Positions 9,460 to 20,820 of a stretch of DNA of 64,000 bases are shown here, piece by piece (positions within the stretch are counted from its first letter, which is position 1; each line of letters begins with the position of its first letter). The position numbers were made by a program, and so were the translations under genes. The DNA is from an uncultured Pelagibacteraceae bacterium (lineage in GTDB: Bacteria; Pseudomonadota; Alphaproteobacteria; Pelagibacterales; Pelagibacteraceae). A model generated the notes under the pieces. That model did not search any database and was not told where the DNA came from. It worked only from the letters and a program-made list of their open reading frames with translations. The DNA is taken from contig CACGKZ010000002.1 in the NCBI GenBank assembly GCA_902573835.1, positions 1 through 64,000 on the forward strand, in the 5' to 3' direction.

Positions 9460-10387
9460 AATTTATTTAGCATCACCTAGAGGATTTTGTGCCGGAGTAA
9501 AAAGAGCAATAGACATTGTTGAAAAGTCAATAAATAAATTTGGTTCTCCTGTGTATGTTAGACATGAAATTGTCCATAATAAACAAGTTGTCGAAGAACT
9601 TAAAAAAAAGGGAGCAATATTTGTTGATGAGTTATCCGATATAGAGGATGAAAAAAGACCAGTAATTTTTTCTGCTCATGGTGTCCCTAAGTCTGTACCG
9701 CAAGAGGCAAAATTAAAAAATTTATCCTTTGTGGATGCAACTTGTCCTCTTGTATCTAAAGTTCATAGAGAATCCGAGCAATTATTCAAAAAAGGTTTTG
9801 AAATATTGCTTATAGGGCACAAAAATCATCCTGAAGTTATTGGCACAATGGGTCAGTTACCTGAGGGATCAATAAAATTAATTGAAACAAAAAAAGATGC
9901 AGAAGCGCTAGAAATTAAAAATTTTAAAAAACCTTTAGCCTATATAACTCAGACGACACTTTCAGTAGATGATACGGCAGAAATAATTAATTATCTTAAG
10001 AGCAAATTTCCAAATATTAAAGGTCCAATTAAAGAAGATATTTGTTATGCAACGACAAACAGGCAGTCAGCAGTTAAAAAAATAGCTTCAAAATGTGATA
10101 TGTTTTTTGTTGTAGGAAGTCGCAACTCATCTAACTCGGTAAGATTGGTAGAGGTTGCAAAAAAAGCGGGGTGTAAAAATTCGCAATTAATGCATTCAGA
10201 AAAAGAAATCCCATTCAAAGAGATAGATAATTCAAATACTATTGGAATATCTTCAGGAGCCTCTGCACCAGAAAAATTAGTACAAACATTACTTAAAAAT
10301 ATAAAAAAAGACAGGAAAGTATCTATAGAAGAGGTTGTGGTGGCTGAAGAAAAAGTAATTTTTAAATTACCAAAAGAGCTTAATTAA
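9443..10387 (+). CDS. ispH: 4-hydroxy-3-methylbut-2-enyl diphosphate reductase IspH
   Basis: Last enzyme of the MEP isoprenoid pathway, a [4Fe-4S] enzyme making IPP and DMAPP. The three cluster cysteines are C16 (GFCAGV), C101 (ATCPLV) and C201 (CYATTNRQ). The 314-residue length is normal. It overlaps blh, so isoprenoid precursor supply is co-located with the carotenoid genes, and it shares a base with thrB downstream. Confidence 0.96.
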   Translation: MKKELKIYLASPRGFCAGVKRAIDIVEKSINKFGSPVYVRHEIVHNKQVVEELKKKGAIFVDELSDIEDEKRPVIFSAHGVPKSVPQEAKLKNLSFVDATCPLVSKVHRESEQLFKKGFEILLIGHKNHPEVIGTMGQLPEGSIKLIETKKDAEALEIKNFKKPLAYITQTTLSVDDTAEIINYLKSKFPNIKGPIKEDICYATTNRQSAVKKIASKCDMFFVVGSRNSSNSVRLVEVAKKAGCKNSQLMHSEKEIPFKEIDNSNTIGISSGASAPEKLVQTLLKNIKKDRKVSIEEVVVAEEKVIFKLPKELN

Positions 10388-11355
10388 TGGCTGTCTATAC
10401 AAAAATTAATAAAGAAAAAATAGATAAAATTTTATCTTTCTATAACTTAGGAAAACTAGATCAATTTAAAGGTATTGAAGAAGGAATAGAAAATACAAAT
10501 TATTTTTTATCTGTTGAAAAGAGGAAGTTTATTCTTACTATTTACGAAAAAAGAGTTAAATCTGAAGATCTGCCTTTTTTTTCTGATCTAATGTCCTCTT
10601 TAAATAATTCAAATTTTAAGTGCCCTGCTCCAATATTAAATAGGCATAATAAAACAATTACAGATTTTGAGGGAAAAAAGTTGATGATAGTCTCTTTTCT
10701 TGAGGGCAAAGCAAAAAAAAATTTATCTCCTATAAACTGCAAATCTATTGGTGTTGAAGTGGCAAAAATGCATAATCTTACAAAAAATTTTAAATTTAGA
10801 AGAGAAAACGATCTCTCTGTAAAATCATGGAGAAGTTTATTTGACTCTGTTAAAGATAAGTGTTCAAAAATTCATAAAGATCTTCCAAAATTAATAGAGG
10901 AAAATCTTAAGGATGTAGAGAAAAATTGGCCAAAAGATTTGCCTCGTGGGATTATTCATGCAGATTTATTTCATGATAATATTTTTTTTCTTCAAGACAA
11001 GTTTAGTGGCATAATAGATTTTTATTTTTCTTGTGAAGACTTTTTTGCTTTTGAAATAGCTATTTGTTTCAATGCACTTTGTTTTGATGGATTAAAAGAC
11101 AACTTAAGTTTTAATGTTACAAAAGCGAAAAATTTCATTGATGGGTATACTTCTATTAGAAAACTAAATAAAGAAGAAAAAAATAATATTAAAGTACTAT
11201 CTCAAGGAGCTGCTTTGAGATTTTTGCTTACTAGAGTATTTGATGCACTCAATACTGTTGAAGGAGCTATGGTCAAAATAAAAGATCCAATTGAATATTT
11301 AAAAAGATTAGAATTTCATAAAAATTCTAAAAATTATGAGGACTATTTTTTTTAA
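10387..11355 (+). CDS. thrB: Homoserine kinase (ThrB, aminoglycoside-kinase fold)
   Basis: This phosphorylates homoserine in threonine synthesis. It belongs to the alphaproteobacterial ThrB type with a protein-kinase-like fold, shown by the catalytic loop HADLFHDN (from H191) and the metal-binding GIIDFYFSCED. It is 322 residues long. The next pathway enzyme, thrC, lies only about 0.9 kb downstream on the opposite strand. It overlaps ispH and rnhA by single bases. Confidence 0.9.
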   Translation: MAVYTKINKEKIDKILSFYNLGKLDQFKGIEEGIENTNYFLSVEKRKFILTIYEKRVKSEDLPFFSDLMSSLNNSNFKCPAPILNRHNKTITDFEGKKLMIVSFLEGKAKKNLSPINCKSIGVEVAKMHNLTKNFKFRRENDLSVKSWRSLFDSVKDKCSKIHKDLPKLIEENLKDVEKNWPKDLPRGIIHADLFHDNIFFLQDKFSGIIDFYFSCEDFFAFEIAICFNALCFDGLKDNLSFNVTKAKNFIDGYTSIRKLNKEEKNNIKVLSQGAALRFLLTRVFDALNTVEGAMVKIKDPIEYLKRLEFHKNSKNYEDYFF

Positions 11356-11777
11356 TGAAGTTAAAAATCTACACTGACGGAGCTTGTTCAGGAAATCCTG
11401 GAAAGGGAGGCTGGGCCGCTATTATTATAGACGGAAAAAATCAATCAATTATTTCTGGTAGTGAAAATAAAACTACGAATAATAGAATGGAGTTAATGGC
11501 ACCTATCATGGCCTTAAAAAAAATTAAAACCAAATCAGAAATTACGATTTATACAGACTCAAAATATGTTAAAGATGGAATAACCGAATGGATAAAAAAA
11601 TGGAAACTAAATAATTGGCTAAGTTCAAATAAAAAACCTGTTAAAAATAAAGATCTTTGGATAAAATTGGATAATTGTTGCCAAAAACACTATGTAAGTT
11701 GGAAATGGGTTAAAGCTCACGCAGAAAATAAGCTAAATAATTTAGCAGACGAATTAGCTGTTTCAAAAGCTAAATAG
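11355..11777 (+). CDS. rnhA: Ribonuclease HI
   Basis: This cleaves RNA in RNA:DNA hybrids. All four catalytic acids are in place: D8 (YTDGACSGNPG), E46 (NRMELMA), D68 (YTDSKY) and D132 (LADELA). The 140-residue length is typical of the minimal enzyme. It ends the + strand run that began at atpI and overlaps the convergent peroxiredoxin gene by 8 bases. Confidence 0.95.
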   Translation: MKLKIYTDGACSGNPGKGGWAAIIIDGKNQSIISGSENKTTNNRMELMAPIMALKKIKTKSEITIYTDSKYVKDGITEWIKKWKLNNWLSSNKKPVKNKDLWIKLDNCCQKHYVSWKWVKAHAENKLNNLADELAVSKAK

Positions 11778-12258
11778 ATTTCAAAAAATTTTCAGCTCCA
11801 GATAATTCACAAGTTGCTGTTTCTTTTTCTTCTACGACTTTCTTTAAAAGCAGATTTTCTATCAACATTGTATACCGATTTGATCTTAAACCTAATCCTT
11901 TAGGTGATTTATCAACTTCAGCGCCTATCGACTTTGTAAAATTCAAAAAAGGATCACCTACCATCAAAATTTTTTTTCCTACGTTTTGATTTTCACCCCA
12001 AGCTTTCATAACATTAGGATCATTTACTGCAATACAAATAATTTTTGTTACTCCTTTTTTTAAAGCTAGATCAAAATTTTTTACAAAACCAGGTAAATGA
12101 ATTGCTGAACATGTTTTAGTAAATGCGCCTGGCATACCTAAAATTATAGTTTTATTATCTTTGCATAAATCTAAAATATTAACCTTTTGAACATCATTAT
12201 TTTGATCAAGATAAAATAATTCTGAACTAGGTAATTTTTCTCCAACTTTTATTTTCAT
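11770..12258 (-). CDS. Peroxiredoxin (Prx5/AhpE-like)
   Basis: A thiol peroxidase of the Prx5 (redoxin) family. The peroxidatic cysteine is C50 in GMPGAFTKTC, with further cysteines C32 and one near residue 149 that could resolve it. The segment GVTKIICIAVNDPNVMKAW is characteristic of the subfamily. It is 162 residues long. Its start abuts the stop of thrC, so it is the last gene of the cox-SURF1-thrC run. Confidence 0.9.
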   Translation of the reverse strand: MKIKVGEKLPSSELFYLDQNNDVQKVNILDLCKDNKTIILGMPGAFTKTCSAIHLPGFVKNFDLALKKGVTKIICIAVNDPNVMKAWGENQNVGKKILMVGDPFLNFTKSIGAEVDKSPKGLGLRSNRYTMLIENLLLKKVVEEKETATCELSGAENFLKSI

Positions 12259-13625
12259 TAAATTTGTTCCATGATATATTTTTTTACATCTTCTAACTTG
12301 TTATCAATTATTTCATATCTTTCAATTTTTTTTGACAAATCTGAAAACTGTTTAGGTGGTTCAATATTTTTTCCTATTGCTAATTGTATTGTTTCTAAAA
12401 ACTTATAGGGATGTGCAGTACCTAATACAATAGTTTTTGAATTATTTTTTATTTTATATGATGCACCTACAGCAGTTGCAGTATGCGGATCCAAGATAAA
12501 TCCATAATTTATAAAAAAATCTTTTATAATTCTTAAAGTATCTGCGTCGCTAACTTTTTCAGCAGAAAAATTTTCTCTTATCTTTTTTAATTCATCTTTT
12601 TCTAATTTAAAAAAACCATTATCACTTAAATTTTTCATTGATTTTGAAACTTTTTGATCATCACTATTAAGCACATCAAATAACAATCTTTCAAAATTGC
12701 TCGCTACTTGAATATCCATACTTGGAGAAAGAGATGGTTTCACTTTAGATGGTCTATATTCTCCAGAGTTTATTACTCTACACAATATGTCATTTTCATT
12801 TGTTGCTACTATTAACTTATCTATGGGCAGTCCCATTTTTTTGGCAATATAACCTGCATATATATCCCCAAAATTTCCAGTTGGAACAGAAAAATTAATT
12901 TTAGATGACATTTGAAAATATGCATAAAAATAATAAACAATCTGACAAATAATTCTCGCCCAATTAATTGAATTTACGCCAGACATGTTAATTTTTTCTC
13001 TAAATTTTTCTTCGCTAAACATTTTTTTAACAATTTTTTGGCAATCATCGAAATTTCCTTTAATGGCTATATTGTAAATATTATTAGAAACGCATGTCGT
13101 CATTATTTTTCGTTGAATATTAGAAATTTTTTCGTAAGGATGTAAAACAAAAAGATTGATGTTTTTTTTTTCTTTTAAAGCGGCTATTGCTGCAGAACCA
13201 GTATCACCCGATGTTGCGACAATAACATTTATCTTTTTTTTATTTAAATCTAAGGCTTCATACATCAGTCCAATCACCTGCATTGCAATATCTTTGAATG
13301 CCAAAGTTGGGCCATGGTAAAGTTCGAGCAAGTTAATATTGTCTATCTTTTTAATTTCAACAATATTTTTAGTATCAAAACTTGAATAAGCTTGGTCAAG
13401 AATTAATTTGATTTTATTCTTATTTAAAACAGGAGTACAAAACTCAGATATAATCTCAACACCTAAATCTATGTAATTAAGCTTACTCAATTCTTTTAAT
13501 TCTTTTTCACTAAATTTTTTAATTTCATTAGGTAGAAATAGGCCTCCGTCTGGAGCTAAACCTCTTAAAAAAATACTACTAAAATCAAAGTTTAAAGATT
13601 TATTTCTAGTGCTTATATAATTCAT
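12258..13625 (-). CDS. thrC: Threonine synthase
   Basis: This PLP enzyme converts phosphohomoserine to threonine. K111 in GPTLAFKDIA is the Schiff-base lysine, and the PLP phosphate-binding region (VPTGNFGDIYAG) is present. The N-terminus (MNYISTRNKS) matches the long 450-460 residue proteobacterial form. It overlaps the SURF1 gene start by 4 bases, placing it in the oxidase transcript. Confidence 0.95.
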   Translation of the reverse strand: MNYISTRNKSLNFDFSSIFLRGLAPDGGLFLPNEIKKFSEKELKELSKLNYIDLGVEIISEFCTPVLNKNKIKLILDQAYSSFDTKNIVEIKKIDNINLLELYHGPTLAFKDIAMQVIGLMYEALDLNKKKINVIVATSGDTGSAAIAALKEKKNINLFVLHPYEKISNIQRKIMTTCVSNNIYNIAIKGNFDDCQKIVKKMFSEEKFREKINMSGVNSINWARIICQIVYYFYAYFQMSSKINFSVPTGNFGDIYAGYIAKKMGLPIDKLIVATNENDILCRVINSGEYRPSKVKPSLSPSMDIQVASNFERLLFDVLNSDDQKVSKSMKNLSDNGFFKLEKDELKKIRENFSAEKVSDADTLRIIKDFFINYGFILDPHTATAVGASYKIKNNSKTIVLGTAHPYKFLETIQLAIGKNIEPPKQFSDLSKKIERYEIIDNKLEDVKKYIMEQI

Positions 13626-14275
13626 TGTCTTTTTCTAAAATATAAAAAATATAATAATATTGAAAGTGCTACAGAATACCAAGTTATAGCGTATTTAAGG
13701 TGATTGTTAGGCAGATCTGGGTTGACAGTTTTATTTTTAACTAAACTACTTTGACTGTTTTGCAAAAATAGAACAAAATTATTAAGTTTGTATCCCGTAA
13801 AACTTTCAAGGTCCTCTAATTTCAAAGAATACCATATATTATTTTTAATATCGTTTTCAGGTTTAAATAGATTAGGTTTAGTAATCTTTTTTACAATACC
13901 TTCAAAAGATTTAGATTTAATATTATTAATATTTTTATTTCCTTTAAGATCTTTATTAATCCAACCTCTATTTACCAGAAGAATTTCGTTAGAATTAATC
14001 TTTAGTGGGGTAATTACATCAAATCCTGGAGTTCCTTTGCTATTCAAACTATAAAGGTATATTTGTTTTTCAAAGTCAAAAATTCCGTTAAATTTTACTT
14101 TTTGATAATTAATTAAATTTGAGTTTGAGTAAAATACAGGTTCAGAATTAAGACCATAATTAATTTCGCTAATGAGATCAAGTTTCCATTGTAATCTATA
14201 GATTTGCCATGTACCAAGTGAACAAAAAAGTATTACAGAAAAAAAAACGAAAATACTAAAAGATATCTTTCTCAA
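13622..14275 (-). CDS. SURF1-family oxidase assembly protein
   Basis: An assembly factor for heme a insertion into cytochrome c oxidase. Two terminal membrane helices (about residues 5-22 and near 195-212) flank a periplasmic domain with the family pattern GTWQIYRLQWK near the N-terminus and LVNRGWI in the middle. It is 217 residues long and sits directly after ctaE, the usual alphaproteobacterial position. Confidence 0.88.
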   Translation of the reverse strand: MRKISFSIFVFFSVILFCSLGTWQIYRLQWKLDLISEINYGLNSEPVFYSNSNLINYQKVKFNGIFDFEKQIYLYSLNSKGTPGFDVITPLKINSNEILLVNRGWINKDLKGNKNINNIKSKSFEGIVKKITKPNLFKPENDIKNNIWYSLKLEDLESFTGYKLNNFVLFLQNSQSSLVKNKTVNPDLPNNHLKYAITWYSVALSILLYFLYFRKRQ

Positions 14276-14281
14276 ATATTT

Positions 14282-15073
14282 TTAACTTCCCCAAATATAG
14301 ATAGCAGCAAAAAGAAATAACCAAACGACATCTACAAAGTGCCAATACCAAGCTGCTGCCTCAAATCCAAAGTGGTGGTCTGGTTTAAAGTGACCTTTAA
14401 TTGATCTGTAAAGGCACACTGCTAAAAAAATTGTTCCTATAATAACGTGAAAACCATGGAAACCTGTAGCCATATAAAAAGTCGATCCATAAATATTTCC
14501 ATCTATCGTGAATGAAGCATGATGGTATTCATATGCCTGGAAACAGGAAAAAACAAAACCTAAAAAAACAGTTGCAATTAAACCATTAACTAAAGCTTTT
14601 CTATCATTCTCAATCATAGCATGATGTGCCCAGGTTACTGTCGTACCTGAAAGTAATAGGATTAATGTGTTTATCAGAGGTATGTCCCATGGATCAAAAG
14701 TTTTTATATCTGCTGGAGGCCATATTTTTCCAATCGCTTCAGTTGGAAATAAGCTTGCATTAAAAAATGCCCAGAACCAGGCAACAAAAAACATGACTTC
14801 TGAAGCAATAAAAAGTGTCATACCGTACCTATGTGTTATCTGAACTACCATAGTGTGATGACCTTGTTTTTCAGCTTCATCGACAACGTCTCTAAACCAC
14901 ATGAAAGATCCGTAAATTAACAAAGCTGTTCCGATTAATAACAACCACAAAGCTTTAGTATGAAAATAATAAACTGCTCCAATTGCTAGAACCAAACAAG
15001 CAAATGAAGTGAATATTGGCCACGGACTGGGATCTACTAAGTGGTAATCGTGCTTTTTTTCTCCTGATGACAT
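14282..15073 (-). CDS. ctaE: Cytochrome c oxidase subunit III
   Basis: Seven-helix subunit of the aa3 oxidase. The 263-residue sequence has HDYHLVDPSPWP at the N-terminus and conserved helices such as EVMFFVAWFWAFF, the GFHGFHVIIGT segment and the end AAWYWHFVDVVWLFLF, all diagnostic of COX3. It follows ctaG with no gap and precedes SURF1 by 6 bases. Confidence 0.97.
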   Translation of the reverse strand: MSSGEKKHDYHLVDPSPWPIFTSFACLVLAIGAVYYFHTKALWLLLIGTALLIYGSFMWFRDVVDEAEKQGHHTMVVQITHRYGMTLFIASEVMFFVAWFWAFFNASLFPTEAIGKIWPPADIKTFDPWDIPLINTLILLLSGTTVTWAHHAMIENDRKALVNGLIATVFLGFVFSCFQAYEYHHASFTIDGNIYGSTFYMATGFHGFHVIIGTIFLAVCLYRSIKGHFKPDHHFGFEAAAWYWHFVDVVWLFLFAAIYIWGS

Positions 15074-15619
15074 TTAGGCGTTATCCTTTTTGTAATAATC
15101 TGATGAAAAGAAAGTAAATGATAAAGTAACATCAGAAATATTATTTGTTTTATTATCATCAACAACTTTTGGGTCCAAGAAAAATGTTAATACAAAATTT
15201 CTTTTTTGGCCCGGATCTAAGGTTTGTTTTTCAAAACAAAAACAACCAATTTTATTAAGGTAAATACCAAACGGAGATGGAGAAACATTAAAAGTAGCTG
15301 ACCCAGATGTAGGTTGATTAGAGTCATTTTCTACAAAAAATTTTACGGTATGTACCTCTCCAGGTTTTAAACTCATTGTATTTTTTTCTGGATAAAATTT
15401 CCAATCTAGGGCTGCATTTGAATTTGTGTCAAATCTTATTTTGTAATTTTTATTAACAACAATTTTTGGTATCTCTTTATATTCAGCATTTTGTGTTGTA
15501 CCTCCAAATCCAGTAACTCTACAAAACAAATCATAAAGTGGAACTGCTGCAAACGATAAACCTAGCATCAAAAAAAATATACCGGCGAGTATAATTGGTG
15601 TAAGGGTTTTTTTGTTCAT
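15074..15619 (-). CDS. ctaG: Cytochrome c oxidase assembly protein CtaG/Cox11
   Basis: A copper chaperone that delivers Cu to the CuB site of subunit I. One N-terminal membrane anchor (about residues 8-28) is followed by a periplasmic beta domain. The copper-binding CFCF motif has C126 and C128, and C33 just after the anchor is the third functional cysteine known in the family. It is 181 residues long and lies between a tiny membrane ORF and ctaE. Confidence 0.94.
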   Translation of the reverse strand: MNKKTLTPIILAGIFFLMLGLSFAAVPLYDLFCRVTGFGGTTQNAEYKEIPKIVVNKNYKIRFDTNSNAALDWKFYPEKNTMSLKPGEVHTVKFFVENDSNQPTSGSATFNVSPSPFGIYLNKIGCFCFEKQTLDPGQKRNFVLTFFLDPKVVDDNKTNNISDVTLSFTFFSSDYYKKDNA

Positions 15620-15730
15620 TTAAATTTCTCTATTGTATATTCCGATATTATAAAAAGTTAGCAAAAATAAAAACAGCATAAATGCAACTAACAAAAGAGC
15701 AGTAACTATATTTTTCTTTTTTTTATCCAT
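15620..15730 (-). CDS. 36-residue single-helix membrane protein in the oxidase operon
   Basis: A 37-codon frame runs from ATG (15728-15730) to TAA (15620-15622). The product begins with MDKKKKN, has a hydrophobic helix (about residues 9-27) and ends IYNREI. It overlaps the 3' end of ctaB by 8 bases, and its stop abuts the ctaG start. It exactly fills the gap between those genes with a basic N-terminus plus one helix. Small proteins at this position (CoxF-like) are known from other alphaproteobacterial cox operons; equivalence here is inferred from position only. A role in oxidase assembly or stability is plausible but not shown. Confidence 0.65.
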   Translation of the reverse strand: MDKKKKNIVTALLLVAFMLFLFLLTFYNIGIYNREI

Positions 15731-16646
15731 AAAACCTCGTAAAAAAATGGTCTGATAAAATCAATAAGAAAATAATGAACAAATAAAAAATTGAGTACAA
15801 AAATATTTTTCTGGCTAAAGTGTTTACTTCTGTACTTTTTTTAACTTTTAAAAGAGTCCCGCATAAATATATATAATAAACAGTCAATGCTAGAGCTGGG
15901 TAAAAGTATATTTCTGAGAGGAAACTTATAAAATATGGAGCAGATATTGTTGGTAACATTAAAAGAGAATAAATAAATATGTTCTTTTTTGTTTTTTCGA
16001 TGCCGTAAATTATAGGAAGCATCGGTATCTTAGCTTTTTTGTAATCATTAGACTTATAAATACTTAACGCCCAAAAATGAGAAGGGGTCCATAAAAAAAT
16101 AATTAAAAATAGAATTAACGGTTCTATAGATAATGAGCCAGTTGCAATTGTCCATCCTATTACTGGAGGGAGAGCGCCAGCTGCACCACCTATGACAATG
16201 TTTTGTGGTGTTCTTCTTTTCAACCAAACTGTGTAAATAAAAAAATAAAAGCATATAGTTAATAATAGTAAAGATGCGGACATTAAATTAGATGAAAAGT
16301 ATAATAATGTGACAGATCCTACTGATAGTAAAACTCCAAAAAATAATGCTTGGTTTTTTGTTACTTGGCCTGTTGGTATAGGTCTTAAACAAGTTCTAGT
16401 CATTAAAGCATCTAAATCAGACTCGTACCACATATTTAAAGTTCCAGCTGCACCAGCGCCCAATGCAACTGCTATTATAGATAAAATAGAATTTAAATAA
16501 CTTACATTGTTTGGTGCAACGATAAGTCCAACCATGCAGGTGAAAAGTACCAACGACATAACTCGTGGTTTCATTAAATTGAAAAATGAGTCAATGTAGA
16601 AGCTAGATTGCTTAATATTTTTTGCTCTAATGCTTGCTTGTATCAA
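15723..16646 (-). CDS. ctaB: Protoheme IX farnesyltransferase (heme O synthase)
   Basis: A UbiA-superfamily membrane prenyltransferase that farnesylates heme B for the oxidase. The first aspartate-rich motif is NMWYESDLDALMTRT, followed by RPIPTGQ. Many hydrophobic helices make up the 307 residues. It lies one base after ctaD. It uses the same class of isoprenoid substrate that ispH feeds. Confidence 0.95.
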   Translation of the reverse strand: MIQASIRAKNIKQSSFYIDSFFNLMKPRVMSLVLFTCMVGLIVAPNNVSYLNSILSIIAVALGAGAAGTLNMWYESDLDALMTRTCLRPIPTGQVTKNQALFFGVLLSVGSVTLLYFSSNLMSASLLLLTICFYFFIYTVWLKRRTPQNIVIGGAAGALPPVIGWTIATGSLSIEPLILFLIIFLWTPSHFWALSIYKSNDYKKAKIPMLPIIYGIEKTKKNIFIYSLLMLPTISAPYFISFLSEIYFYPALALTVYYIYLCGTLLKVKKSTEVNTLARKIFLYSIFYLFIIFLLILSDHFFTRFYG

Positions 16647-16647
16647 T

Positions 16648-19082
<2,435 letters not shown>

Positions 19083-19135
19083 TTTATTTTTTATACAACT
19101 TTTTAATACTTTAACAAATTCAATAAATGCGACAA

Positions 19136-19846
19136 TTAAGGTAAGTTATTGACAAAATTAACTAGAGAAATAGCGCTTATAACAGCGGTGTCTGATCTCA
19201 GTATATTTTTTGATATTGTAAATGGCATAACTTGAGAAAATGATAAAATAAACTCTCTTTCAGATGGAGAAAAGTCTCCTTCTGGACCAATTAAAATGGT
19301 TAAAGATTTTAAATTTTTAAATTTTTCAATACCTAAATTATCTTTTGAATTAACATCACCGAATAAAAGTTTAGTAGTTTGATCTAAATTTTTTAAAAAA
19401 TCTTTTAATTTAACCACCTTTGAAATTTCAGGTGGAAACATTTGATTAGATTGTTCTGTAGCCTCAATAACAATTTTTTTTGCTCTATCATAATTTAATT
19501 CTTTTACTTCAGTCCTTTCTGAAATTATTGGAATAATTTTGCTGACACCAAGTTCTGTTGCTTTTTGCAAAATTATTTCCATAGGATTTTTTTTTACTAA
19601 ACAGATAGCGAGTTCTATTTTATTTTTTTTTTGAGGTTCTTTTACTTTTTTCAGAAATTTTACTTCTACTCTTTCTTTTTCTAGAAAAACTATTTCACTT
19701 TCCCATTCACCTTCAATATTAAAAAAATTTATATTAGATCCTCGCTTTAATCTCATAACATTTACGACATAATGGGTGTGCTCTTTTGATAATAAATTAG
19801 TTGAGTTTTCAACTATACTATTAGGATGATATAATCTAATATTCAT
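19136..19846 (-). CDS. rsmE: 16S rRNA m3U1498 methyltransferase RsmE
   Basis: A SPOUT-family methyltransferase modifying U1498 of 16S rRNA. The C-terminal knot motif LIGPEGDFSPSE and the closing LRSDTAVISA are diagnostic. I place the start at the ATG giving MNIRLYHPNS (236 residues), which matches family N-termini; an upstream alternative adds eight residues that do not. It lies divergent from the CDGSH gene across about 50 bases. Confidence 0.92.
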   Translation of the reverse strand: MNIRLYHPNSIVENSTNLLSKEHTHYVVNVMRLKRGSNINFFNIEGEWESEIVFLEKERVEVKFLKKVKEPQKKNKIELAICLVKKNPMEIILQKATELGVSKIIPIISERTEVKELNYDRAKKIVIEATEQSNQMFPPEISKVVKLKDFLKNLDQTTKLLFGDVNSKDNLGIEKFKNLKSLTILIGPEGDFSPSEREFILSFSQVMPFTISKNILRSDTAVISAISLVNFVNNLP

Positions 19847-19897
19847 TATTAATTTATATACTAAAAACAAATTTGAATTAATTAAAGAATAAATTTT

Positions 19898-20137
19898 ATG
19901 ACCAAAGCATTAAGAGCAGGAGATAACCCAATAGGAGTTGATGTGGTGGAAGGAAAATCATACTTCTGGTGCACATGTGGAAAAAGTTTTAAGCAGCCTT
20001 TTTGTGATGGATCTCATAAAGGAACAGAATTTTCACCTTTTGTTTTTAAGGCCGAACAATCTAAAAAAGTTTTTTTCTGTACTTGTAAACAAACTAAAGA
20101 TCAACCGTTGTGTGATGGGTCGCACAACATAAAATAA
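19898..20137 (+). CDS. Tandem CDGSH iron-sulfur protein
   Basis: A 79-residue protein made almost entirely of two CDGSH zinc-finger-like units. Ligand sets are C25, C27, C36, H40 and C61, C63, C72, H76, the 3Cys-1His pattern binding a [2Fe-2S] cluster in each unit. There is no membrane segment, unlike mitochondrial mitoNEET. Bacterial tandem CDGSH proteins are proposed to act in redox or iron handling; its exact task is not known. The next gene starts 3 bases later. Confidence 0.93.
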   Translation: MTKALRAGDNPIGVDVVEGKSYFWCTCGKSFKQPFCDGSHKGTEFSPFVFKAEQSKKVFFCTCKQTKDQPLCDGSHNIK

Positions 20138-20140
20138 TCT

Positions 20141-20800
20141 ATGAAACCGAAAGCCATTGTATTTGATGCATACGGTACTCTTTTCGATGTCAACTCAGCA
20201 GCAGAAAAATGCAAAAGTAAAATAGGAAACAAATGGGAGAGTTTTGCAAATTTTTGGAGGATTACTCAACTTGAATATACTTGGCTAAGAAGTTTAATGA
20301 AAAAACACAAAGATTTCTGGCAAGTAACCGAAGATAGTTTAGATAAGTCAATGAAAGTTTTTAATATTGACAACAGTTTAAAAAAAGAATTGTTAAATCT
20401 TTACAAGATTTTATCACCATATCCAGAAGTAAAAAAGGTTTTGACAAACTTGAAAGAAAAAAAATTTAAATTAGCAATTCTTTCAAATGGAACACCAGAA
20501 CTTCTTGAAGAGCTTGTAAGAAAAAATAACTTAGATAATTTATTTGATGATCTTTTTTCTATAGAACAAGTAAAAATTTATAAACCTGACTCTAAAGTTT
20601 ATGATCTTCCAACTAAAAAGTATAAAATAAAACCTGATGAAATAGTTTTTTTAAGTGCTAATACCTGGGATGTGTCAGGGGGTGGGAACTACGGATATAA
20701 CTCAGTTTGGGTTAACAGAAATAAATCCCATTTCGATAACCTTGATTATCATCCAAAAAATGAGATTGACAACTTAACGCAGCTACTTGATATCGTTTAA
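20141..20800 (+). CDS. Haloacid dehalogenase type II-like HAD hydrolase
   Basis: HAD-superfamily hydrolase with nucleophile D9 in VFDAYGTLFDV, a motif II serine/threonine in LAILSNGTPE, and motif III/IV around KPDSKVY and FLSANTWDVSGG. The DAYGTLFD and SANTWD segments are typical of (S)-2-haloacid dehalogenases rather than phosphatases, so hydrolysis of a 2-haloacid is possible, but the natural substrate is not known. It is 219 residues long and clustered with the CDGSH and pirin genes. Confidence 0.8.
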   Translation: MKPKAIVFDAYGTLFDVNSAAEKCKSKIGNKWESFANFWRITQLEYTWLRSLMKKHKDFWQVTEDSLDKSMKVFNIDNSLKKELLNLYKILSPYPEVKKVLTNLKEKKFKLAILSNGTPELLEELVRKNNLDNLFDDLFSIEQVKIYKPDSKVYDLPTKKYKIKPDEIVFLSANTWDVSGGGNYGYNSVWVNRNKSHFDNLDYHPKNEIDNLTQLLDIV

Positions 20801-20820
20801 ACTTAAGATATATTTTACTC

